Positions 1 through 5,592 of a stretch of DNA of 8,057 nt are shown here, piece after piece. Each line of letters begins with the position of its first letter. Within the stretch, counting starts at the first letter, position 1. The notes below the pieces were generated by a model. That model saw nothing but the letters and a program-made list of their open reading frames with translations. It did not search any database and was not told the origin of the DNA. The translations under genes and the position numbers were made by a program. The stretch is from the NCBI GenBank assembly GCA_017390825.1, contig JAFPAK010000380.1:1-8057 (forward strand), given 5' to 3'. The DNA comes from Clostridia bacterium (lineage in GTDB: Bacteria; Bacillota_A; Clostridia; Oscillospirales; Acutalibacteraceae).

Positions 1-12
1 AGCAAATACCAC

Positions 13-92
13 GCACCAAAGGTGCATATCACCCGCCATAAGGCGAATATAACTGAAAACGACAAGTTTCGATAGAAACTTGTCGTTTTTTT
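13..92 (+). repeat. Tandem-hairpin repeat tail (three stem-loops)
   Basis: Three inverted repeats follow one another. They are GCACC-AAA-GGTGC (13-25), CGCC-ATAA-GGCG (34-45) and a long stem (56-89), and the first two are separated by an ATATCAC linker. A chain of short GC hairpins joined by ATATCAC-like linkers and ending in a terminator stem resembles a repeat family I recall from Ruminococcaceae and Faecalibacterium intergenic regions. That family link is from memory and untested. It probably forms the 3' tail of a transcript coming from the left of the window. No protein gene is visible in 1-91. Confidence 0.5.
56..92. terminator. Strong intrinsic terminator, probably bidirectional
   Basis: A 15-bp perfect stem pairs AAAACGACAAGTTTC (56-70) with GAAACTTGTCGTTTT (75-89) around a GATA loop. 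On the plus strand it runs into seven T's (86-92), so it should end a transcript entering from the left. On the minus strand the same stem lies directly after the CCA end of the Trp tRNA and ends in four U's, so it can also terminate the tRNA transcript, less strongly. Confidence 0.75.
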
Positions 93-167
93 GGCAGGGG
101 CAGAAGGATTCGAACCCTCGGCACGCGGTTTTGGAGACCGCTGCTCTACCAACTGTGCTATACCCCT
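92..167 (-). tRNA. tRNA-Trp (anticodon CCA)
   Basis: The complementary strand folds as a 76-nt tRNA with an encoded 3' CCA (92-94). The acceptor stem AGGGGTA/TGCCCCT has seven pairs, one of them U-G. The anticodon loop CTCCAAA is closed by a five-pair stem GCGGT/ACCGC and gives anticodon CCA, which reads UGG (Trp). The T-arm GAGGG-TTCGAAT-CCTTC is standard. The D-stem GCAC/GAGC contains an A12-A23 mispair, which is unusual. It lies 39 nt downstream of the Met tRNA on the same strand and is probably part of the same transcript. Confidence 0.96.
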
Positions 168-206
168 ATATTAAGTTGTTGAGTCACTAACCATATAAAA
201 AAGCGG

Positions 207-283
207 TGGTGGAGCATCAGGGACTCGAACCCCGGACCAACCGGTTATGAGCCGGTTGCTCTAACCAACTGAGCTAATGCTCC
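207..283 (-). tRNA. tRNA-Met (anticodon CAU, elongator type)
   Basis: This is a 77-nt cloverleaf on the minus strand with an encoded CCA (207-209). The acceptor GGAGCAT/ATGCTCC pairs perfectly, the D-stem is GCTC/GAGC, and the anticodon loop CTCATAA has a perfect stem and gives CAU. The initiator features are absent: position 1 pairs with 72, and the anticodon stem lacks the three G-C pairs. That leaves elongator Met, or an Ile2 tRNA whose C34 is converted to lysidine. Sequence inspection alone does not fully separate these two, but Met is favoured. A consensus promoter sits just upstream. Confidence 0.93.
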
Positions 284-302
284 TTAAGTGACCGCGAAAT
301 CC

Positions 303-330
303 ATTATACCATAAAATAAGGATTTGTCAA
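303..330 (-). promoter_or_regulatory. Sigma-A promoter of the tRNA-Met/tRNA-Trp operon
   Basis: Read on the minus strand, a perfect TTGACA (325-330) and a perfect TATAAT (303-308) are separated by 16 bp. The -10 box lies about 20 nt from the 5' end of the Met tRNA, as expected for a stable-RNA promoter. No terminator is visible between the GH16 stop codon at 358 and this promoter, so operon read-through may also feed the tRNAs. Confidence 0.85.
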
Positions 331-357
331 CAACTTTTTTATGATTTTCAAGAATTT

Positions 358-1209
358 TTAATCGGCTTTCTGATAAACTCTTACATAATCTATTTCATAA
401 GTAAGAATATCTCCGTTATCAAGTTCTGTACGGTCTCCCTCTTGCGTAAGAGCGAGATTTAAAAGAATAAACTGTGGCTGATGCAAAGCATCCATACCGT
501 CTTGTGCAATGCTGAACTCATCAAATACTTCGCCGTCAAATGTGAACTGTATCTTTTCCTCGTCCCATATCATGCCGTAAGTATGCCAATCAGCGCCGAA
601 ATCATCCATAGTAGCATAGAAGCCGTTGCCACCCCATTTATCCTGGTGTCTTGCGTTATACTCCCCTGTTATACTGTCAGACCACTGAATATTTGTATAA
701 TACTTATGAGGGCCAACACCGTACCACTCAAGAATATCTATCTCACCGCATGCCGGCCAATTGACAGAACTAATATTATCACCTAATGTCCAAAATGCCG
801 GCCAACAAGCATCGCAGGTAGTATACGGTAGTTTTGCACGCATCTCAAATTTTCCGTATGTCCACGAATTCAAATACCTGGTGTTGATACTGCCGGATGT
901 ATACTGTGCAGTAGTACCATCATCAGCAACAAAATCTTCACGGAAACATTTGATTTTTAGCGAACCGTCACTCACCTCAACATTTTCTGTACGGTCAGAG
1001 TAATACTGTGGCTCATTATTACGGATATAGCCTATCTCATTGCGCCATTTTGATCTGTCAAGCGCATCGCCGTCAAAATTATCTTCAAACACAAGACGGT
1101 ATCCGTCATCCGAAGTTGTCTGCATAGGATCGGTATCACTGTTGCCGGAACAAGCACAAAGCGAAACACACAGACAAAATGCCAAAGCAATTGATAATAT
1201 TCTTTTCAT
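358..1209 (-). CDS. GH16-family beta-glucanase lipoprotein (laminarinase/lichenase-like)
   Basis: This is a secreted glycoside hydrolase family 16 enzyme, expected to cleave beta-1,3 or mixed beta-1,3/1,4 glucans by a retaining mechanism. Residue numbers below count from the upstream in-frame ATG (1213-1215). The chosen start is the second ATG (1207-1209), because GAGG lies 8 nt before it but only 2 nt before the first. A basic, hydrophobic signal ends in a lipobox-like L-C-A-C at about residue 22, followed by SGN, so it is probably anchored to the membrane. The catalytic domain spans about 40-283. The signature G157-EIDILE-W carries nucleophile E158, D160 and acid/base E163. Trp/Phe-rich WPAFWTLG, QPQFILLNLAL and the closing YEIDYVRVYQ strand are typical of the fold. 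There is no carbohydrate-binding module. It is the last gene of the minus operon, 18 nt after ychF. Exact substrate is not decided by the sequence. Confidence 0.92.
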   Translation of the reverse strand: MKRILSIALAFCLCVSLCACSGNSDTDPMQTTSDDGYRLVFEDNFDGDALDRSKWRNEIGYIRNNEPQYYSDRTENVEVSDGSLKIKCFREDFVADDGTTAQYTSGSINTRYLNSWTYGKFEMRAKLPYTTCDACWPAFWTLGDNISSVNWPACGEIDILEWYGVGPHKYYTNIQWSDSITGEYNARHQDKWGGNGFYATMDDFGADWHTYGMIWDEEKIQFTFDGEVFDEFSIAQDGMDALHQPQFILLNLALTQEGDRTELDNGDILTYEIDYVRVYQKAD

Positions 1210-1227
1210 AACCATTACCTCACTTTA

Positions 1228-2322
1228 TTAGACATTAAATAAGAAATGCACAACATCGCCGTCATTCATTACATATTCCTTACCCTCACTGCGTACAAGA
1301 CCTTTTTCTTTTGCTGCAACAAGCGAACCACACTCTATAAGATCTTTATATGCGACTACCTCTGCACGGATAAAGCCTTTTTCAAAATCGCTGTGAATAA
1401 CACCTGCTGCCTGCGGTGCCTTTGTTCCCTTTCTGATAGTCCATGCACGAACCTCCGGCTTTCCGGCGGTAAGATACGAGATAAGACCAAGAAGACTGTA
1501 ACACTCCTTGATAAGTCGATCAAGTCCCGAACGGTCAAGACCGAGCTCCGATAAGAACAGCGTCTTTTCCTCGTCCTCCATGCTAGAAAGCTGCGATTCA
1601 AGCTCTGCACAGATAGGCAACACACCAGCCTGCTCTGCCGATGCTATCTCACGCACTGCGTTATAACGGACATTATTATCAATACCGCTTGTAAAATCAT
1701 CTTCGCTCATATTACAAGCGTAAATTACCGGCTTTGACGAAAGCAACGCAATAGTTGACATAACTTTATCCTCATCATCGTTACGCTCAATTGAACGGGC
1801 AGGTTTTCCTTCTGTAAGATGCTCGATAAGACGGTCAAGAAAATCCACTTCAGCGAGCAACGATTTATCGCCCTTCGCAAGCTTTGCCGACTTTTCTCGA
1901 CGTCGCTGTACCATCTCGATATCCGAGAAAATAAGTTCAAGATTTATTGTTTCAATATCACGGGCAGGATCTACATTTCCTTCAACATGGATGATATCAT
2001 CATTCTCAAAACAACGCACTACATGAACGATGGCATCTACCTCACGGATATGAGATAGAAATTTGTTGCCAAGTCCCTCACCCTTTGATGCTCCTTTTAC
2101 AAGGCCTGCAATATCAACAAATTCTATAACTGCCGGAGTGTACTTGTCAGGATCATACATCTCAGCAAGCTTATCAAGACGCTCGTCCGGAACAGTTACC
2201 ATTCCCACATTCGGTTCAATGGTGCAGAACGGAAAGTTTGCGGCGCCTGCACCTGCATTTGTGATTGCATTAAAAAGTGTTGATTTTCCTACATTCGGAA
2301 GTCCTACAATACCTAATTTCAT
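1228..2322 (-). CDS. ychF: Redox-regulated ATPase YchF (Obg-type P-loop protein)
   Basis: This is a universal cytoplasmic P-loop NTPase of the Obg family that binds the ribosome and prefers ATP to GTP. The 364-residue length is normal for YchF. The P-loop GLPNVGKST is at 7-15, the G2/switch region NFPFCTIEPNVG at 29-40, and G3 with its glycine-rich extension begins DIAGLVKGASKGEGLGNKFL at 70-89. The usual GTP-specificity motif NKxD is replaced by NMSE at 204-207, which is the family hallmark linked to ATP use. A coiled-coil region lies at about 130-170, and a TGS-like C-terminal domain at about 281-364 ends in DGDVVHFLFNV. AGAGG lies 8 nt before the ATG. The gene sits 20 nt after tadA and 18 nt before the GH16 gene. 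Confidence 0.97.
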   Translation of the reverse strand: MKLGIVGLPNVGKSTLFNAITNAGAGAANFPFCTIEPNVGMVTVPDERLDKLAEMYDPDKYTPAVIEFVDIAGLVKGASKGEGLGNKFLSHIREVDAIVHVVRCFENDDIIHVEGNVDPARDIETINLELIFSDIEMVQRRREKSAKLAKGDKSLLAEVDFLDRLIEHLTEGKPARSIERNDDEDKVMSTIALLSSKPVIYACNMSEDDFTSGIDNNVRYNAVREIASAEQAGVLPICAELESQLSSMEDEEKTLFLSELGLDRSGLDRLIKECYSLLGLISYLTAGKPEVRAWTIRKGTKAPQAAGVIHSDFEKGFIRAEVVAYKDLIECGSLVAAKEKGLVRSEGKEYVMNDGDVVHFLFNV

Positions 2323-2342
2323 TTATATAACCTCTTAAAATA

Positions 2343-2792
2343 TTATTTTCTTAAATCTTCAAAAAACGAGGATAGAAGCGATGCACACTCCTCCTCCAAA
2401 ACACCGCCTTGTACACGAGGTCGGTGATTATACGGTAGATCAAACATAGATATAACAGAGCGAACAGAGCCTGCCTTATCATCTCTCGCACCGTAAATAA
2501 CTTTATCAAGCCGTGCATTGATAATAGCCCCTGAACACATCGGGCATGGCTCTAATGTGACAATAAGCTCACAACCATTAAGCCTCCAGCTGCCAATTGC
2601 CTTACACGCAGCGTCGATCGCTTCTATCTCTGCGTGAGCAAGTGCACTCATCAGGCTTTCACGCCTATTATAGCCCTCACCTATTATCTCACCATTTCTT
2701 ATAATAACTGCACCTACCGGCACTTCACCGCAGCTTGCGGCTGCTTTGCCAAGTTCAATAGCACGGCGCATATAGATACTGTAATCTATCAT
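2343..2792 (-). CDS. tadA: tRNA-specific adenosine deaminase TadA
   Basis: This zinc enzyme converts A34 to inosine in the wobble position of tRNA-Arg(ACG), allowing one tRNA to read several Arg codons. The 149-residue cytidine/deoxycytidylate deaminase fold has the HAE motif at 53-55 (Zn ligand His and proton-shuttle Glu) and PCPMC at 82-86 (two Zn-ligand cysteines). Upstream is PVGAVI at 25-30 and downstream GARDDKAG at 101-108, all typical of TadA rather than of free-base deaminases. The start codon lies 3 nt after the stop of the upstream membrane protease gene, and no clear Shine-Dalgarno sequence is visible. It is therefore probably translated by coupling to that gene. Confidence 0.95.
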   Translation of the reverse strand: MIDYSIYMRRAIELGKAAASCGEVPVGAVIIRNGEIIGEGYNRRESLMSALAHAEIEAIDAACKAIGSWRLNGCELIVTLEPCPMCSGAIINARLDKVIYGARDDKAGSVRSVISMFDLPYNHRPRVQGGVLEEECASLLSSFFEDLRK

Positions 2793-2795
2793 ATG

Positions 2796-3770
2796 CTATG
2801 CCGCTGAAACATACTGCACTGCAGTAAAAATAAACATAATCACTGCAATTATCACAGTAGGCGAAAGCATCATACGAACCGCACGCTCAAATGCACCCAT
2901 GGTAGACGGAGCTTTGCTGATACGCTTAAATGCACCTGATTTGAAGAGTTTTATAAACATGATGATACCGAGAGCAATAAGTCCGTAGAATATCATAGTG
3001 GTAATAATGCTGCCAAACGGCATATAACTAAAATACTCAAAAATTACCGCTATTGCGTTATTTGCAAAATGAACTGCTACCGCAGGCCAGATAGAATCTG
3101 TCATTACAGTAATAAGACCAAGTGCCAGACCTACTCCAAATGCAAATGGAATCTGAACAAAATTGCCGTGCATAATTCCAAAAAGCAGTGCAGATATAAT
3201 TATCGCAGGCATATCGCCGAATTTTCGAAGGATGCTTAAAGCAACACCACGGAAAGCAAATTCCTCAATAAATGCAGGTGCCGCAGCGGTACATAAAAGT
3301 GCGATACCTAAAACCTCCGGATTATCAATAGCACCTCCAAGCTCCGGCTGTTCCGGAACAAGTCCTAAAAATGTTTCCATAAAGATCGCAACAAAGTTTG
3401 AAATGAAGTTGGACGCCATAGAAGCTCCGATACCAAACGCAACACACATAAAAGTAACCTTGTTCATCTTTGGAAAAGCGAATGGCATATATTCGTGTGC
3501 TTTTTTCCCTATGCATATCTTGCCGAACAACCAAAACGGAACAACAAAACAAATCACCGTTAATATCACATTGAGCGTAGAGAAAACAACAGTGTCGTTT
3601 GTGAGCATATTGTTCATCTGAACATTACTGTATCCACAAAGTGTCAGATAAATAACTATTCCAACCGACGCAACATACGGCACGATCTGTCCTATAAGCA
3701 ATGCAATACCGATAAATGTACTGCGCTTGAATATATCTAATCTTTCCTTTTTTCTTATTAGCTTAAACAT
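2796..3770 (-). CDS. CPBP-family intramembrane metalloprotease (Abi/CAAX type)
   Basis: This is a multi-pass membrane protein of 324 residues with roughly eight hydrophobic segments (about 17-42, 62-84, 105-133, 152-168, 187-200, 205-225, 230-246, 253-275 and 303-322). The CPBP signature is complete: EExxxR at 169-174, the F-x3-H motif at 197-201, and HxxxN at 234-238 (HFANN). These residues form the intramembrane active site in relatives of the eukaryotic CAAX prenyl protease Rce1. Bacterial members are variously tied to bacteriocin maturation or immunity, and the substrate here is unknown. AGGAG lies 6 nt before the ATG. It is the first gene of the tadA-ychF-GH16 operon, with an extended -10 promoter about 30 nt upstream. 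No peptide gene is seen nearby, so a bacteriocin role has no local support. Confidence 0.9.
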   Translation of the reverse strand: MFKLIRKKERLDIFKRSTFIGIALLIGQIVPYVASVGIVIYLTLCGYSNVQMNNMLTNDTVVFSTLNVILTVICFVVPFWLFGKICIGKKAHEYMPFAFPKMNKVTFMCVAFGIGASMASNFISNFVAIFMETFLGLVPEQPELGGAIDNPEVLGIALLCTAAAPAFIEEFAFRGVALSILRKFGDMPAIIISALLFGIMHGNFVQIPFAFGVGLALGLITVMTDSIWPAVAVHFANNAIAVIFEYFSYMPFGSIITTMIFYGLIALGIIMFIKLFKSGAFKRISKAPSTMGAFERAVRMMLSPTVIIAVIMFIFTAVQYVSAA

Positions 3771-3799
3771 ATGTAGCTCCTTATAGACTAATTACAGTT

Positions 3800-3828
3800 A
3801 TTATACCATACTGTACGAAAAAATTAAA
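3800..3828 (-). promoter_or_regulatory. Extended -10 promoter of the CPBP-tadA-ychF-GH16 operon
   Basis: On the minus strand a perfect TATAAT (3800-3805) is preceded by TGG, giving the extended -10 form TGnTATAAT. The -35 position, with a 17-bp spacer, reads TTTAAT (3823-3828), a weak match that fits extended -10 promoters. It lies about 30 nt before the start codon of the first operon gene. Confidence 0.7.
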
Positions 3829-3886
3829 GTCTTTTTTATTGACTGATAGAATAAATATTAACAGTAAATCTAAAGGGTGTGTTTAT

Positions 3887-4525
3887 ATGTTTATTGAAGT
3901 ACTTACTGCAATGATAAAATCGGTGTTTATGATACTCAATGTATCAAATCCCGACGAGTTTCCGAGAGCCTTAAAGCCCGACGAAGAATCAGAGCTTCTT
4001 GAAAAGATCGCAAACGGAGACGAAAATGCCAGAAAGAAGCTGATAGAGCACAATCTGCGCCTAGTAGCACATGTTATTAAAAAATACTATTCGGCAGGCT
4101 ACGATCAGGACGATCTTATATCCGTTGGCACAATAGGTATGATAAAGGCAGTCAACAGCTATTCTGCCGATAAAAACACCAAGCTTGCAACCTATGCCGC
4201 ACGCTGTATCGACAATGAGATCCTTATGTATTTTCGTTCACAAAAAAAGGTGATGCAAAATGTATCTATGAGTGATCCGATAGATGTGGACAAAGAAGGC
4301 AACGAGCTGACACTTATTGATATAATTTCAGACGGTTCTGATCTTACAGACGACATTGACAAGCGTGAAAAACTAATAATTAAATGGCGCTACGGGCTTG
4401 GTGCACGCTCCGAAATGACACAGCGCGAAATTGCTGATAAACTAAAAATATCTAGATCATATGTTAGCCGAATTGAAAAAAAGGCACTTCAAAAGCTTTA
4501 TGATGGATATATTAAAGGAAATTAG
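3887..4525 (+). CDS. sigK: Sporulation sigma factor SigK, shortened in region 4
   Basis: This is the late mother-cell sigma factor of endospore formation, which directs RNA polymerase to coat and maturation genes. The start is the ATG at 3887, 9 nt after AAAGGG; an earlier in-frame TTG at 3839 has no ribosome site. That gives 212 residues, against about 240 in Bacillus. Residues 1-20 are hydrophobic and align with the pro-sequence of pro-SigK. FPRALKPDEE follows at 25-34, then region 2 with HNLRLVAHVIKKY (55-67) and DLISVGTIGMIK, TKLATYAARCI and NEILMYFRS (76-118). Region 4.2 has the helix-turn-helix MTQREIADKLKISRSYVSRI (177-196). Between LIDIIS (143-148) and DKREKLIIKWRYGL (158-171) about 17-18 residues found in relatives are missing, removing the first helix of sigma region 4. 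The gene is not split by a skin-type element. Its own promoter is not clear. Confidence 0.88.
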   Translation: MFIEVLTAMIKSVFMILNVSNPDEFPRALKPDEESELLEKIANGDENARKKLIEHNLRLVAHVIKKYYSAGYDQDDLISVGTIGMIKAVNSYSADKNTKLATYAARCIDNEILMYFRSQKKVMQNVSMSDPIDVDKEGNELTLIDIISDGSDLTDDIDKREKLIIKWRYGLGARSEMTQREIADKLKISRSYVSRIEKKALQKLYDGYIKGN

Positions 4526-4537
4526 TAAACTTTTTAC

Positions 4538-4566
4538 TTGAACAACTACCCTTTTGCGTTTATAAT
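4538..4566 (+). promoter_or_regulatory. Sigma-A promoter of the aldo/keto reductase and beta-helix genes
   Basis: TTGAAC (4538-4543) and a perfect TATAAT (4561-4566) are separated by exactly 17 bp, just after the sigK stop codon and 28 nt before the reductase ATG. A 10-nt inverted repeat, ACCCTTTTGC (4548-4557) and GCAAAGGGGT (4577-4586), flanks the -10 box with one mismatch. The right arm also contains the ribosome-binding site. The left arm lies in the spacer and is not transcribed, so if the repeat is functional it would act as a DNA operator rather than an RNA hairpin. Confidence 0.8.
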
Positions 4567-4593
4567 AGAATAAAAAGCAAAGGGGTGCTTGAT

Positions 4594-5592
4594 ATGTCAT
4601 ATACAGCAATTGACGCAAGATATAGCAAAATGAAATATAACCGCTGTGGAAAAAGCGGACTTAAATTACCGATTGTTTCACTCGGTCTTTGGCACAATTT
4701 CGGCGGTAACGACGATTATTCAAATATGAAGAAGATGTGCTTCACCGCCTTTGATAACGGTATTACTCATTTTGATATTGCTAATAATTATGGCCCGAAG
4801 CCCGGTGACGCAGAGCGCAATTTCGGTAGGATACTCAAGGAGGAAATGTCTGCATACCGTGATGAGCTCATCATCAGCACCAAAGCGGGCTACGGTATGT
4901 GGAAAGGACCGTACGGCGATCTCGGCAGTAGAAAATATCTGCTTGCAAGTCTTGATCAGAGCCTCAACCGTTTAGGTGTTGATTATGTTGATATTTTCTA
5001 TCATCACCGACCCGATCCCGATACTCCTCTTGAAGAAACGATGTCTGCGCTCGACAGTGCTGTAAAAAGCGGCAAAGCACTTTATGCAGGTCTTTCAAAT
5101 TATGATGGCGAGACGATGAAAAAAGCATCGGCTATATTAAAAGAACTGCACTGTCCTTTTGTTATTAATCAGAATTCCTATTCTATCATCAACCGCACAG
5201 TTGAACAAAACGGATTAAAACAAGCAGTAAAGGATGAGGGCAAAGGCTTTATAGTATTCAGCCCGCTCTCGCAGGGATTGCTCACAAACCGCTATTTAAA
5301 AGGTATTCCGTCTGACAGCCGTGCAGTTAAGTCAGGCATATTTTTAAAACCTGAAAATATTACAGATCAGCGTATAAAACAGGCAACAGCTCTTAATGAA
5401 ATCGCTCACGAGCGTGGTGAAACACTTGCACAGATGGCACTCAACTGGGTTCTTAAGGACGGTGATGTTACAAGCGTTCTCATAGGCGCTTCATCACCCG
5501 AACAGATAAAAGAAAATGTAGGCATTGTAAATTCACAGCCGTTTACAGATGAGGAGTTAAAGAAAATAGATGAAATTGCGTTCAATATGTAA
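4594..5592 (+). CDS. Aldo/keto reductase, YghZ/Gpr type (L-glyceraldehyde 3-phosphate reductase-like)
   Basis: This is a soluble NADPH-dependent aldehyde reductase with a TIM-barrel fold, 332 residues from the ATG at 4594, where AAAGGGG lies 8 nt upstream. An in-frame GTG at 4585 overlaps that ribosome site and is rejected. The N-terminus RYSKMKYNRCGKSGLKLP and then SLGLWHNFG (29-37), GSRKYLLASLDQSL (111-124) and GIPSDSRA (237-244) match the E. coli YghZ subgroup, which acts on L-glyceraldehyde 3-phosphate and methylglyoxal. The catalytic tetrad is visible as D61 and Y66 in DIANNYGP, K97 in STKAGYG, and H138 in YHHRPD. The cofactor-binding tail includes VLIGASSPEQIKENV. Its last 23 bp overlap the next gene. 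A detoxifying role is inferred from the family and was not shown here. Confidence 0.93.
   Translation: MSYTAIDARYSKMKYNRCGKSGLKLPIVSLGLWHNFGGNDDYSNMKKMCFTAFDNGITHFDIANNYGPKPGDAERNFGRILKEEMSAYRDELIISTKAGYGMWKGPYGDLGSRKYLLASLDQSLNRLGVDYVDIFYHHRPDPDTPLEETMSALDSAVKSGKALYAGLSNYDGETMKKASAILKELHCPFVINQNSYSIINRTVEQNGLKQAVKDEGKGFIVFSPLSQGLLTNRYLKGIPSDSRAVKSGIFLKPENITDQRIKQATALNEIAHERGETLAQMALNWVLKDGDVTSVLIGASSPEQIKENVGIVNSQPFTDEELKKIDEIAFNM

Noticed and set aside
3163..3621. A 152-codon open frame on the plus strand inside the CPBP protease gene
   Set aside because: It is antisense to a complete membrane protease with all active-site motifs. Its composition is what antisense of hydrophobic codons gives.
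3839..3886. Longer N-terminus of SigK from the TTG at 3839
   Set aside because: It has no ribosome site and adds 16 polar residues unlike any SigK. The ATG at 3887 has AAAGGG upstream and starts the typical pro-sequence.
4524..4538. AGTAAA/TTTACT hairpin as a terminator for sigK
   Set aside because: It has only six A-T-rich pairs, no T-run follows, and it overlaps the -35 box of the next promoter.
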